IMG/VR virus record: IMGVR_UViG_3300035698_025021
Coordinates: 1 to 32,639 of that record
Length of the DNA: 32,639 nucleotides
Reading direction: 5' to 3' (one strand)
Source of the DNA: a virus
Within the stretch, counting starts at the first letter, position 1. Each line of letters starts with the position of its first letter. The notes beneath the pieces were generated by a model that was given only the letters and a program-made list of their open reading frames with translations, searched no databases and was not told the DNA's origin. A program made the translations under genes and the position numbers. Below, one piece after another: positions 1 through 6,534 of the stretch.

Positions 1-2
1 CG

Positions 3-701
3 GATATCCGCGCGCAGGAAATCTTGGAGCGGCTTGATGATACGCTTGCTTCAAAAGATAGGGGCCGGGCAAGAGACATGCTGAAACTTCTCTCCGTAAA
101 AGAGGCCCCAACAGAAAAAAGAAATAAAATAAGAGGGAAAGAGCGAACGATAGAGTTCCTTGGCCAGATTCGTGATGATCTTGATGAATATGAGAGCAAG
201 GGTGGGGATACAAACCTTCTCTCAGGCTCGCTAGAAAACTTGGCACGGCGGGCCGGAACGACATTGCAACCGGAATTAAGGAAAATCGCGACAAAGATTC
301 TTTCCGCAAAGCAGAGATATCGGCGCGATGTGACGGGTCTAGCATTCGGAGTAAATGAGGGGATCGAATATGATCGGGTATTCCCCGGCATAGGAAAAAC
401 CGCATCTTTCAACTCAGCGACAATCTCTGGGTTGCTAGAAGTTTTTCAAGGCGACATTGATTTCTTTTATAGAACAGCAATGGGGCGAGACTATGATACG
501 GTTTACAAAAAACCGTCAGACGCGGCCCCTTCATCTGGTGGAGGGCAAGTCGAGCAGGGATCCGATGGATCACCTCAGATAAATCAAGATGTTGTTGCAA
601 TGATCGCGCAGCAAAAAGAAAACGGGGTCAGCCCCGAGGTTATTGCCCAGCAGTTAGAAGAGGCGAATTTTGACATTGAAAATTATCGTGAATTTTTTTA
701 A
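3..701 (+). CDS. Late-region protein, 5'-truncated by the window edge (candidate internal virion protein)
   Basis: The frame is open to the left edge, so this is the C-terminal part (about 232 residues) of a larger protein. The TTG near position 24 is not a convincing start. The visible part is highly charged and helical. A more ordered middle (FGVNEGIEYDRVFPGIGKTA) is followed by a Gly/Ser/Gln-rich linker and a C-terminal segment resembling a small helical bundle (INQDVVAMIAQQKENGVSPE). It sits 12 bases upstream of the next late gene in the same direction, with an AAGGAG site between. I do not recognise the family. Its place next to a helix-rich, glycine-rich protein suggests an injected or internal virion protein, but that is inference. 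Confidence 0.8.
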   Translation, partial: DIRAQEILERLDDTLASKDRGRARDMLKLLSVKEAPTEKRNKIRGKERTIEFLGQIRDDLDEYESKGGDTNLLSGSLENLARRAGTTLQPELRKIATKILSAKQRYRRDVTGLAFGVNEGIEYDRVFPGIGKTASFNSATISGLLEVFQGDIDFFYRTAMGRDYDTVYKKPSDAAPSSGGGQVEQGSDGSPQINQDVVAMIAQQKENGVSPEVIAQQLEEANFDIENYREFF

Positions 702-713
702 AAAGGAGACTCC

Positions 714-2294
714 GTGGCAAATCCATTTTTAGCACTTAGCGGGGATCAAGACAACACCCTGGCCCCAGGTAGAGCCGGGGAATCCGAAAACCCTTTTTTA
801 GGGATAAGCGGGGGTGCTCCTGGTGGCCAAGCAACCCAACCTCAACAACAGCGGCCGAAGCCCTTTTTCGAAGCGGTTGGGGCTGAAGTGACGGAGGACA
901 TGCGGAGGTCGCATCCTTATTTGGCAGCCACCGCCAAAACAGCACAGGAATTAATTACTCTACCTGCGGCGTTTTTTAATGAAATGCTCATGAATTATCC
1001 AAAATCGCTGTTAAGAAAAGCAGGGATCGAATTGCCACGGGCCAGTTCTAAGGTTGGCAAGGCTGGTGAATTTGTGGCAAGCGTAGCTGGTGGATTTAAA
1101 AACCCGTTGCTTAAAATGTTAGGAATTGGAAAGGGCGCGGTGTCCGTTAAGCGTGCGATCGGCGCAGGCGCGGCATTAGGTGCAGCAAGAGCCCCATCGG
1201 ATGACCTGATAGGATTAAAAGAAAGAGCAAAGGGCGGCCTAGTTGGCGCAGCTATCCCCGCCGCAACGTCAGGGCTTGGCAGGGCTGGGGCGATAGTGAA
1301 GCAATTGCCTAAATATAGGAATAAATTGGCGGGAAGGGTTGTTAATTCTTTGATTCGACCATTGAAAAAAGATTTTTCATACGGGAAGAATCCAGGAATG
1401 GCGGTTGCAACAGAAGGAATAAAGGCCAACAGTTATAGCGATCTAGCAAATAAGCTAAATGCAAGATTAACCAAGGTTCACACTGAATTGAAGTCGGTGC
1501 TGTCAAAGAATCCGAAACAGATTGAGGTGCGGTCTTCCTTTAAACTGCTAGATGACGAAATAGCGAATCTTAGTAAATATCCTCGCTCTAATAAAACAAT
1601 TATCAATCGGCTTAGAGATATCCAAGACGATTTGCTTGATAATTTTCCCGACGGGGAAGTGCCCTTAACCACCGCAGCAGACTTAAAGACATCAATAGGG
1701 AAACTTACGCGGTGGACGAGGGAGGGGTCAAGTGATGATGATATCGCAAATAAGGCGCTCAAGAAGGTCTATGGTGCCGTAAAGCAAAAAATTATTGCGG
1801 CGGAGCCTAAGGCCGAAAGGTTGAGCGAGCGACTGGCAAATCTTATCTCTGCGGAATCCGCAACAAAGTATCGAGATGTTCTTAGTCAGCGGCTAAATCT
1901 TGTTGGGCTCGGCGCGCGAATCACTGGTTACGGAACCGCTGTTCTCGCGGGGCTTCAGAGTGGTGAGCCTAAGTATTTAGCCTATGGCCTTGGGGCGGCA
2001 GCGTTAGACAAAACGTTGAGCAGTGTGGCGGTGAAGACTAGAGTTGCGGCATGGGTTGCAGCGACACCAAGGGAGACTATTAAACAATCACTGATAAAGA
2101 ATCCGCAGATAGCGCAATCGCTAATAAGGATCTACGACAAATCAAGAGTAGGGTTTGGCGGCAAAATAATGGAAATAATAAACGAGACAGAGCGGGACGA
2201 TAGGCGGGCGACCTCAGCTGCCTCGCCATCCCGGCGTAGCGAGAGTCCCGTTGCGGGCCTTTCAGGTATTGACGCGCTTGACATTGCAGATTGA
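714..2294 (+). CDS. Candidate internal virion / DNA-ejection protein (526 aa)
   Basis: The start is GTG at 714, preceded by AAAAGGAG at 701-708. The N-terminus carries two similar short motifs, NPFLALSG (residues 3-10) and NPFLGISG (about 26-33), like a recruitment or packaging peptide used twice. Then come a Gly/Pro/Gln-rich linker, a long Ala/Gly-rich helical region with weakly hydrophobic stretches (about 140-195), a lysine-rich alpha-helical middle, a second Ala/Gly hydrophobic stretch (about 390-425) and a Ser/Arg-rich tail. Amphipathic Gly/Ala-rich segments in a large late protein are typical of podovirus ejection proteins, but I see no diagnostic enzyme motif. It could also be a minor tail protein. 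The coding assignment is firm and the function is inferred. Confidence 0.85.
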   Translation: MANPFLALSGDQDNTLAPGRAGESENPFLGISGGAPGGQATQPQQQRPKPFFEAVGAEVTEDMRRSHPYLAATAKTAQELITLPAAFFNEMLMNYPKSLLRKAGIELPRASSKVGKAGEFVASVAGGFKNPLLKMLGIGKGAVSVKRAIGAGAALGAARAPSDDLIGLKERAKGGLVGAAIPAATSGLGRAGAIVKQLPKYRNKLAGRVVNSLIRPLKKDFSYGKNPGMAVATEGIKANSYSDLANKLNARLTKVHTELKSVLSKNPKQIEVRSSFKLLDDEIANLSKYPRSNKTIINRLRDIQDDLLDNFPDGEVPLTTAADLKTSIGKLTRWTREGSSDDDIANKALKKVYGAVKQKIIAAEPKAERLSERLANLISAESATKYRDVLSQRLNLVGLGARITGYGTAVLAGLQSGEPKYLAYGLGAAALDKTLSSVAVKTRVAAWVAATPRETIKQSLIKNPQIAQSLIRIYDKSRVGFGGKIMEIINETERDDRRATSAASPSRRSESPVAGLSGIDALDIAD

Positions 2295-2314
2295 AAAAGA
2301 AAGGTTGCTTGAGA

Positions 2315-2635
2315 ATGAAAATTAATAGTATTGTTTTGATGAGTTTATGTTTATTTGTTTTCGGCTGCGGAAGCACAAAAAGCTGGACAAGATTTTACCA
2401 TGACCCTGACGGGATACACCTTGTTCCTCGTGTTGGCAATGGGCTCGTTACTGGCAAGAAGGTCGCTGATTACCAGTACCCAATTGCGATAATTGAATCT
2501 AATGCGAATACTGAAGCAAAGATGACACTTGACGGCGTTGGGGCTTTTAGTCATAATGCAAAATCAGAATCGTTTGCAAGCAAGATAGCTGAGACAACCT
2601 TGGCTATTGCTACGGCGGAACGATTGAAGGATTAG
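2315..2635 (+). CDS. Small lipoprotein (about 106 aa) in the lysis-like cluster
   Basis: The frame can open at TTG 2291, overlapping the previous gene by 4 bases. ATG 2315 gives a clean lipoprotein signal: MKINS, a hydrophobic core (IVLMSLCLFVF) and a lipobox ending FGC at residue 18. The mature part is short, polar and unrecognised. Acylation at that Cys would place it in the inner or outer membrane of a Gram-negative host. It stops 4 bases before the amidase gene and is followed by a one-TM protein, so it may be a lysis accessory protein such as an outer-membrane spanin or an exclusion lipoprotein. It lacks the Pro-rich composition common in o-spanins, so the role is open. Confidence 0.8.
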   Translation: MKINSIVLMSLCLFVFGCGSTKSWTRFYHDPDGIHLVPRVGNGLVTGKKVADYQYPIAIIESNANTEAKMTLDGVGAFSHNAKSESFASKIAETTLAIATAERLKD

Positions 2636-2639
2636 TGAC

Positions 2640-3233
2640 ATGGAAGCCTCAACCTACTTTGAGTTCAGAGACAAATTAAAAACTTTCGATCTTGTTTTAT
2701 TTTCGGGCACCTCGATTACGAGTAAAATTATTCGTTTTTTTACTCGGTCAAAGATCAGTCATATTGGCGTTGTCGTTAGGGTGCCAGAGATTGACGCTGT
2801 TCTGCTTTTTGAGAGTACCGGAGGAAGCAAGTCAAAGAATGTTTTTTCAGGGGAAGTCATAAGGGGCGTAAATCTTGTTTTTTTGAGCGAACGGGTACAT
2901 TCGTATGATGGTGATGTGTATGTTCGCCAACTGGAAGATGTTGCGCTGGAAAGTTCAGATGTCATTGCCTTCAAGGATCTTCGTAAGGCTGTGATGGGAA
3001 TCCCCTACGAACGGAGATGGGGCGAGATGATTTGCGCGGCAATCCCGGGTTTAAGGGCGAGGGAAAACCTTAAATATTTTTTTTGTAGTGAGCTTGTCGC
3101 GGAGGTTTACCAGACGATTCGCGTTCTTCCGTTGAAGATACCCAGCAACTCGTACAATCCTGGATCTTTTACTTCTGCACACGTAGCGCTAACGAGGGGG
3201 CGTTTGTCAAACATGCGTCTTTTCTTAAAGTGA
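2640..3233 (+). CDS. Permuted papain-like amidase/peptidase, YiiX/YaeF (C92) type
   Basis: The 197-residue protein begins with the pattern FDLVLFSG, a basic helix (IIRFFTR) and SHIGVVV with His41. It continues to FES (Glu58) and, much later, FFCSELV with Cys149. This His-first, Cys-last order is the circularly permuted NlpC/P60 arrangement of the YaeF/YiiX family. Members hydrolyse amide or ester bonds in peptidoglycan peptides or lipids. I see no signal peptide. It lies between a lipoprotein and a one-TM protein with tight spacing and a GTGA overlap to the next gene, so it may work in lysis or cell-wall entry. It could instead be a virion component acting during DNA entry. Family assignment is good; substrate is unknown. 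Confidence 0.82.
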   Translation: MEASTYFEFRDKLKTFDLVLFSGTSITSKIIRFFTRSKISHIGVVVRVPEIDAVLLFESTGGSKSKNVFSGEVIRGVNLVFLSERVHSYDGDVYVRQLEDVALESSDVIAFKDLRKAVMGIPYERRWGEMICAAIPGLRARENLKYFFCSELVAEVYQTIRVLPLKIPSNSYNPGSFTSAHVALTRGRLSNMRLFLK

Positions 3234-3475
3234 GCGACAAATTTGATTATAATCGATTGATAGCCAGCCTTCTAGGGGTCATTGCTTTTTTGACTTTTTC
3301 ATTCAAGGGCTACCAGGCATATTGTGATGTGCAGTTGATTAAAGAAAAACAGGGATCAATTGAACAGTTATTGACGAAGCAAAGTGCGTATAATGAGGCG
3401 TTGCTTCAGTTGTTGAGGCTTAAAGGGTCTGGCGGTTTATTCCCACTTAGTGAAAAGTCTCAACCTATGGAATAA
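3230..3475 (+). CDS. One-TM protein with cytoplasmic or periplasmic helix (81 aa)
   Basis: It starts at GTG 3230, overlapping the amidase stop by 4 bases (GTGA), which suggests translational coupling. A short polar N-terminus is followed by one hydrophobic segment (LIASLLGVIAFLTFSF, about residues 10-25) and a charged helix with heptad character (KEKQGSIEQLLTKQ). The layout is that of a small holin, an inner-membrane spanin or a pinholin-like protein, but no family motif is visible. The last 39 bases overlap the end of the convergent leftward gene, so late and early transcripts are antisense here. It is the last rightward gene before strand polarity reverses. Confidence 0.7.
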   Translation: MSDKFDYNRLIASLLGVIAFLTFSFKGYQAYCDVQLIKEKQGSIEQLLTKQSAYNEALLQLLRLKGSGGLFPLSEKSQPME

Positions 3476-3892
3476 TTCAGTTTCAAGCAGTGGCTCGGTT
3501 TCCCTTGAATACTCACCTGTCTCAACCACGCCATCAATTTCGATTAGCCAGCCAACTGTGTTTTTTGCGTTAACGGCAATGCTAATTATATTATCTTTGT
3601 TTCTATACCATTCTATCGAGATTTCCCCGTCAGGCGCCGAGTTTGTACCGTACGGGGCAGGGCAGAGTTCTGGCGGTGGAGTGCCGGTCGGCAGTTCTTT
3701 TATTAATTTTTCAGCATTTATTACTGCCTTAATAGGGATGGGCGCCGCTCCATAGCCGTCCCATCCGGGCTCGCAGCATTCTGCATAAATACTCCATAGT
3801 TCCTTTATTATTGTCTCGCGCGCGATCTTGTTCATTAGTCGGAAGATACCCTTTCTTCTTGCATTTTCATCCTCTGAATGATATAGTGCCAA
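3437..3892 (-). CDS. Small conserved-type protein with WDGYGA and PDG-EW motifs (up to 151 aa)
   Basis: The recognisable body contains PGWDGYGAAPIP near residue 43, a helix and LP, then PDGEISIEWYRN and a short beta-rich end. I know this combination from small proteins of unassigned function scattered in phages and bacteria. The start is uncertain. TTG 3892 has no good RBS. ATG 3835 (MNKIARETI) is an alternative of about 132 residues and also lacks a well-spaced site. A strong AGGAGG lies upstream (complement of about 3926-3931) with only an ATA at correct spacing, so the start may have been altered. It is the last gene of the leftward block and runs 39 bases into the convergent late gene. 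Confidence 0.72.
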   Translation of the reverse strand: MALYHSEDENARRKGIFRLMNKIARETIIKELWSIYAECCEPGWDGYGAAPIPIKAVINAEKLIKELPTGTPPPELCPAPYGTNSAPDGEISIEWYRNKDNIISIAVNAKNTVGWLIEIDGVVETGEYSRETEPLLETELFHRLRLFTKWE

Positions 3893-3975
3893 CTGTCGGG
3901 CTTGTTATGGTTTTCCTCCTAGTCAACCACCTCTTAACAGTTAATATCAAGCCTGGCTTCATTTTGGCTCGATTA

Positions 3976-4089
3976 TTAACTGTGCTCAGTAAATTCACTA
4001 CCCTTTTTACAGCATTGACAGGTGTCTCTGTCAGCAGCCGCCCACTCTTTAAAGTCATCCCACCTACACGCCCCACAGAATTCTCCCAT
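3976..4089 (-). CDS. Cys-rich microprotein (37 aa), probable zinc-binding
   Basis: ATG 4089 is preceded on the minus strand by AAAGGGAGAAC at 8-base spacing, which picks this start over the longer frame running into the neighbouring repeat. The peptide has CGAC near the N-terminus and CQCC in the second half, so four or more cysteines could bind one zinc ion. The rest is Trp/Asp/Lys-rich (WDDFKEWAAADRD). The function is unknown. It follows the Gly-X repeat gene by 31 bases in the same direction and is probably co-transcribed. Confidence 0.6.
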   Translation of the reverse strand: MGEFCGACRWDDFKEWAAADRDTCQCCKKGSEFTEHS

Positions 4090-4120
4090 AATTAGTTCTC
4101 CCTTTTTTCTCTGTGTGTCA

Positions 4121-4273
4121 TCAACCAGAACCGTCACCGTAACCGTCACCGTCACCGCTACCGTCACCGGAACCGTAACCGGAACCGGAACCGTCACCGT
4201 AACCGAAACCGAAACCGGAACCGTCACCGAAACCGGAACCGTCACCACCAAACTCTTTAGCCAGCTTCGACAA
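4121..4273 (-). CDS. Gly-X dipeptide-repeat microprotein, copy 1 (50 aa)
   Basis: It starts at TTG 4273 with a strong RBS, AAGGGAGG (complement of 4280-4287), six bases upstream. The product is MSKLAKEFGG followed by 20 alternating X-Gly pairs in which X is only Asp, Ser, Phe or Tyr, ending at TGA 4121-4123. The start lies inside the last 17 bases of the DUF6948-like gene upstream, so it is probably translated by coupling. A second copy with the same head lies at 4706-4810. Low-complexity G-[DSYF] chains are disordered and can be sticky or phase-separating, but I cannot assign a function. The other two frames read as Val-Thr/Val-Pro strings and have no RBS. Confidence 0.68.
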   Translation of the reverse strand: MSKLAKEFGGDGSGFGDGSGFGFGYGDGSGSGYGSGDGSGDGDGYGDGSG

Positions 4274-4302
4274 TTTTAGCCTCCCTTAGGCTTTTGATAG
4301 CC
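4248..4302 (-). repeat. 55-bp duplicated leader/start cassette, copy 1 (partner 4785-4839)
   Basis: It matches 4785-4839 at 53 of 55 positions. The segment holds a short inverted motif (GGCT/AGCC), the AAGGGAGG RBS, the TTG start and the codons for MSKLxKEFG. Hexamer-type tandem repeats (ACCGTN, ACCGGA or ACCGAA on the plus strand) follow immediately in both copies, at about 4124-4247 and 4709-4784. Confidence 0.85.
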
Positions 4303-4643
4303 ACATCAGTCATACTCAATATCTCAATAGCCTGTAGCCATACTCTTTTTACTGGCCCACAAATTTTACTTTGGTTTTCATCGATTCCATGGGCGGCGAT
4401 ACCACTCAGCGTTATTGATACCTGCGCATGCCATCGATACATCCTGCGCGCATCCGTCAGAATTACTTCGCATCCGGCCTTTTCGGACAACTTGCCAAAC
4501 CAGACCCCGGCTGAGTAGGTTCGAATGATAACGTCTTCCCCTACTTGACCATTCAACGTTCCCCCTTTGACACTTTCCGTGCAAGTAACCATCTTTTTTA
4601 TTTCCTTAATTTGCCCTACCGTAAATTCATCTATGTTAATCAT
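4257..4643 (-). CDS. DUF6948-like phage protein (128 aa)
   Basis: ATG 4643 has AAGGAGAAG upstream. The middle reads EDVIIRTYSAGVWFGKL, then EVILTDARRMYRW, GIAAHGI and WLQAIEILSMTDVAIKS. From memory this pattern matches the phage family listed as DUF6948, whose function is not known. It is predicted mostly beta with a C-terminal helix. The stop falls 17 bases inside the Gly-X microprotein gene, whose RBS is embedded in this gene's last codons. An 11-A run (complement of about 4659-4669) lies just before its RBS. Confidence 0.75.
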   Translation of the reverse strand: MINIDEFTVGQIKEIKKMVTCTESVKGGTLNGQVGEDVIIRTYSAGVWFGKLSEKAGCEVILTDARRMYRWHAQVSITLSGIAAHGIDENQSKICGPVKRVWLQAIEILSMTDVAIKSLREAKIVEAG

Positions 4644-4705
4644 TATTTCACTTCTCCTTTTTTTTTTTAGTTAATATATTTTCATTGTTCTTGCGCCCAT
4701 TTTAT

Positions 4706-4810
4706 TCACCCGTAGCCGTCACCGTCACCGTCACCGTCACCGTAACCGTAACCGTAACCGGAACCGTAACCGGAACCGTCACCGCCAAACTCTTTATCCA
4801 GCTTCGACAA
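4706..4810 (-). CDS. Gly-X dipeptide-repeat microprotein, copy 2 (34 aa)
   Basis: It has the same arrangement as copy 1: RBS AAGGGAGG (complement of 4817-4824), six-base spacer, TTG 4810, MSKLDKEFGG, then 12 X-Gly pairs (X is Asp, Ser or Tyr) and TGA at 4706-4708. The 55 bases spanning leader and head (4785-4839) match 4248-4302 at 53 positions. The repeat body differs in both length and order, as expected for slippage-prone hexamers. No host gene overlaps it here, because the duplication carried over only the last few codons of the upstream gene. This supports the microprotein, and not its neighbour, as the duplicated unit. Confidence 0.62.
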   Translation of the reverse strand: MSKLDKEFGGDGSGYGSGYGYGYGDGDGDGDGYG

Positions 4811-4839
4811 CTTTAGCCTCCCTTAGGCTTTTGATAGCC
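4785..4839 (-). repeat. 55-bp duplicated leader/start cassette, copy 2 (partner 4248-4302)
   Basis: This is the second copy of the leader plus start codons. The sequence further upstream (beyond 4839 on the plus strand) does not match copy 1, so the duplication boundary lies at the GGCTTTTGATAGCC motif. Confidence 0.85.
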
Positions 4840-4848
4840 CCGTCATTT

Positions 4849-5430
4849 TCACGCCATTCTTTCAAGGACGTAGTGTGTGTCGTCAAACTGCTTAACTTCC
4901 GTTACAACGCTTTTCCCGTCAACCGTTATGACAATTGGCACCTTCTTGAGATTAACGTTCAGATTAAGAAGACGTGTCACAAGCTGCATGTACTTGCGTG
5001 GTTCGTTTTCAAACCAACGCATGGTAAGATTCACGCCTCGAAGCCGACCGTTCCTTACAATGAAATATCCACCACTTGCAATGTTGTATCTATTGTTGAA
5101 GTCGATCTGCCGGTCGATGAACATAAGATCACACCCATTCTTCAGGTTCGCGTACATCACCCCGTCAGTCATCATAATGAACCTTGCGTCGCTTATGTGG
5201 CGCGGGCTGTTGTAAAGAATACCTTCCTGGTAAATAAGCCCCGTTTTTTTGTCGATGTACAGTGCGCACCGTTTGAGAGTTATCGGGTGCGCAAACTTCC
5301 CGTCACGAAAGCCTCCTTTTTCGTTAAACGTTAGCTCGCTATACATAGTCGTATATTTTGATGGTATCGGCCACATTGTTGGGACTATCGACTGAAACGC
5401 TAATGCTGCTGCTAATAAAGTATTAATCAT
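4849..5430 (-). CDS. Hypothetical protein with N-terminal hydrophobic segment (193 aa)
   Basis: ATG 5430 overlaps the TGA of the RyR gene (ATGA), and GGAGG lies about eight bases upstream. The first 20 residues (MINTLLAAALAFQSIVPTMW) are hydrophobic with only weak positive charge, so they could be a signal peptide or an anchor. The rest is mixed alpha/beta with many aromatic and basic residues. It includes a stretch with SPRHISDARFIMMTDGVMYA and a C-terminal pattern KKVPIVITVDGKSVVTEV. I do not recognise the family. The overlap indicates co-translation with the RyR-domain protein. Confidence 0.7.
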   Translation of the reverse strand: MINTLLAAALAFQSIVPTMWPIPSKYTTMYSELTFNEKGGFRDGKFAHPITLKRCALYIDKKTGLIYQEGILYNSPRHISDARFIMMTDGVMYANLKNGCDLMFIDRQIDFNNRYNIASGGYFIVRNGRLRGVNLTMRWFENEPRKYMQLVTRLLNLNVNLKKVPIVITVDGKSVVTEVKQFDDTHYVLERMA

Positions 5431-5762
5431 TTATTTTTCCTCCTTTCTTCTATTTCCAGGGTGTTAATTGCCGTTAAAACGGCGACAACGGTCACTCTAT
5501 CATAATCTTTCACCTTTTCAGGCAACTCAGAATAGGGGTACATATCCGTGTGACACTTGGAGCAAAAGCGGAAGAACTTCGGAAATTCGTAATGCCCCAA
5601 AGATTTAAGATCCTGTGCCCTGGCCTCTTTTGCAGAGCAACTTTTGCACTCGAAGGGTGCGTGGAAACCTTGTTTTTTCTTTTCTTTCCACCATGCGGAA
5701 TGAACCTTTTCGGCAATTTCTTCTACTTCTGGCGAGGATACGGTCTCTTCGCGGTTAATCAT
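5427..5762 (-). CDS. RyR-domain phage protein with two CxxC pairs (111 aa)
   Basis: The start is ATG 5762 with CGGAGG upstream. The N-terminal half (EIAEKVHSAWWKEKKKQGFH) and the end (MYPYSELPEKVKDYDRVTVV) match the RyR repeat: a helix with W and K, then PY-LP-K-DR and a final helix. Small RyR proteins are common in phages, and RyR domains of the ryanodine receptor/RCK type can bind nucleotide-like ligands. Here the middle carries CKSC (39-42) and CSKC (67-70), which suggests an inserted zinc knuckle. The gene is translationally coupled to the next gene by ATGA. Domain assignment is fairly confident; ligand and role are unknown. Confidence 0.8.
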   Translation of the reverse strand: MINREETVSSPEVEEIAEKVHSAWWKEKKKQGFHAPFECKSCSAKEARAQDLKSLGHYEFPKFFRFCSKCHTDMYPYSELPEKVKDYDRVTVVAVLTAINTLEIEERRKNK

Positions 5763-5795
5763 TTTATTTTTCCTCCGTTTTTATCAAGCTGGTTT

Positions 5796-5849
5796 CTAAC
5801 TCGTTTCGAAAGTTACAATATCCCTCATGGCAATTACTTCTTTAATCAT
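5796..5849 (-). CDS. Possible 17-residue micro-ORF (MIKE-type start)
   Basis: ATG 5849 begins at the stop of the upstream 53-residue gene and reads MIKEVIAMRDIVTFETS. The first ten codons resemble the start of the 28-residue gene at 6101. It may be a decayed copy or an untranslated spacer. The interval to the next gene (5763-5795) contains only that gene's RBS. Confidence 0.25.
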   Translation of the reverse strand: MIKEVIAMRDIVTFETS

Positions 5850-6010
5850 TAATCATTTTTTCCCTCCATTTCTGCTGTTTGCACTTTGAAAATAGGTATA
5901 TCGGGGTACCAATAGACATCAGGCACGTTGGAACGTTTTTTTAACATGTTCCACGCCAACTTATCCACACGAGACATATACTCTTTCGCCTTTTTTTCGT
6001 AGTTTTCCAT
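5849..6010 (-). CDS. Small hypothetical protein (53 aa)
   Basis: ATG 6010 is preceded by GGAGGTAAAGAA, an excellent RBS. The peptide starts MENYEKKAKEYMSRVDKLAW and ends in a Tyr/Pro-rich segment (VYWYPDIPIFK) before a polar tail. It has no known motif. The first 19 bases (ATG plus the following 16) are identical to a stretch in the HTH gene at 14492, on the other strand, so the two genes share a start module. Confidence 0.6.
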   Translation of the reverse strand: MENYEKKAKEYMSRVDKLAWNMLKKRSNVPDVYWYPDIPIFKVQTAEMEGKND

Positions 6011-6014
6011 TTCT

Positions 6015-6101
6015 TTACCTCCAAATCAGTTTTTTATTCTCATGGCATAACACCATGGGGGAGTTATCGGCTGTCCGTATGGTAATTATTTCTTTAATCA
6101 T
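6015..6101 (-). CDS. Microprotein (28 aa), MIKE-type start
   Basis: ATG 6101 has GGGAGGG eight bases upstream and overlaps the end of the 146-residue gene by eight bases. The stop falls inside the RBS of the 53-residue gene. The product starts MIKEIITIRTADNSPMVL and is polar. Its start resembles the micro-ORF at 5849. The function is unknown. Confidence 0.45.
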   Translation of the reverse strand: MIKEIITIRTADNSPMVLCHENKKLIWR

Positions 6102-6534
6102 CTTGCTCGCCCTCCCTCTTGTTTTTTGTCATTTTATTGACCTTCTTTTTAACTTCAAGGTCGTTTATGCCGCGGCTAAGTCGGTACTTGCCTTTTTCAA
6201 TTGTTACTGAATTGGAGACCCCGTTTTTCAATGAAGAGCAAATCACGTTGGAATTTAGTTCTAAAAAGGAATTCCCTTCCGCGTCTTTCGAAAACCAAAC
6301 GTCCCCTAGGTTCGGGGCAAGGTGTAACTCACAGTCAGTAATTTCCGAAACACTACAGACATCTCTCGTCTCATAAAAGACTAAAGGAGACTGCTCAGCG
6401 ATATTTGAAACAACGGGCATCCCCCAACCCCCTTTCTCCGGCACAGAAAAGATGTCAAACCTCGAGCTGACAATAGCAAGAGCTACAATAACATTGAAAA
6501 TAATAATTAGGATTATTTCTCGGCGCGAACTCAT
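6094..6534 (-). CDS. Membrane-anchored hypothetical protein (146 aa)
   Basis: After MSSRREI comes one hydrophobic segment (ILIIIFNVIVALAIVSS, about 8-24). A soluble domain follows with CSVSEITDC, which could form a disulfide if exported, and then a lysine-rich tail ending KKKVNKMTKNKREGEQDD. The tail pattern KKVN-MTKNK recurs at the end of the next protein upstream (6531-6893), so these two adjacent genes share a C-terminal module. Start and preceding stop overlap as ATGA. Confidence 0.68.
   Translation of the reverse strand: MSSRREIILIIIFNVIVALAIVSSRFDIFSVPEKGGWGMPVVSNIAEQSPLVFYETRDVCSVSEITDCELHLAPNLGDVWFSKDAEGNSFLELNSNVICSSLKNGVSNSVTIEKGKYRLSRGINDLEVKKKVNKMTKNKREGEQDD

Noticed and set aside
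3976-4251. 91-aa leftward frame beginning with Val-Thr/Val-Pro/Val-Ser repeats
   Set aside because: It has no RBS at its start and runs through the hexamer repeat in the wrong frame. Only its last 37 codons (from ATG 4089, with a good RBS) are supported.
4022-4279. 85-aa rightward frame with Thr-Val repeats
   Set aside because: It is antisense to three supported genes and has no RBS. The repeat is open in several frames because the hexamer lacks stops.
4124-4784. CRISPR-like or satellite repeat array
   Set aside because: The units are 6 bases with no spacers. They are explained as Gly-X codons in two short genes.
4831-5334. 167-aa rightward frame opposite the 193-aa gene
   Set aside because: The leftward gene has RBS, ATGA coupling and operon context. 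The rightward frame has none.
5961-5969. Exact DnaA box TTATCCACA
   Set aside because: It is single, inside a coding region, with no neighbouring boxes or AT-rich unwinding element. The phased repeats at 15023-15075 are a better origin candidate.
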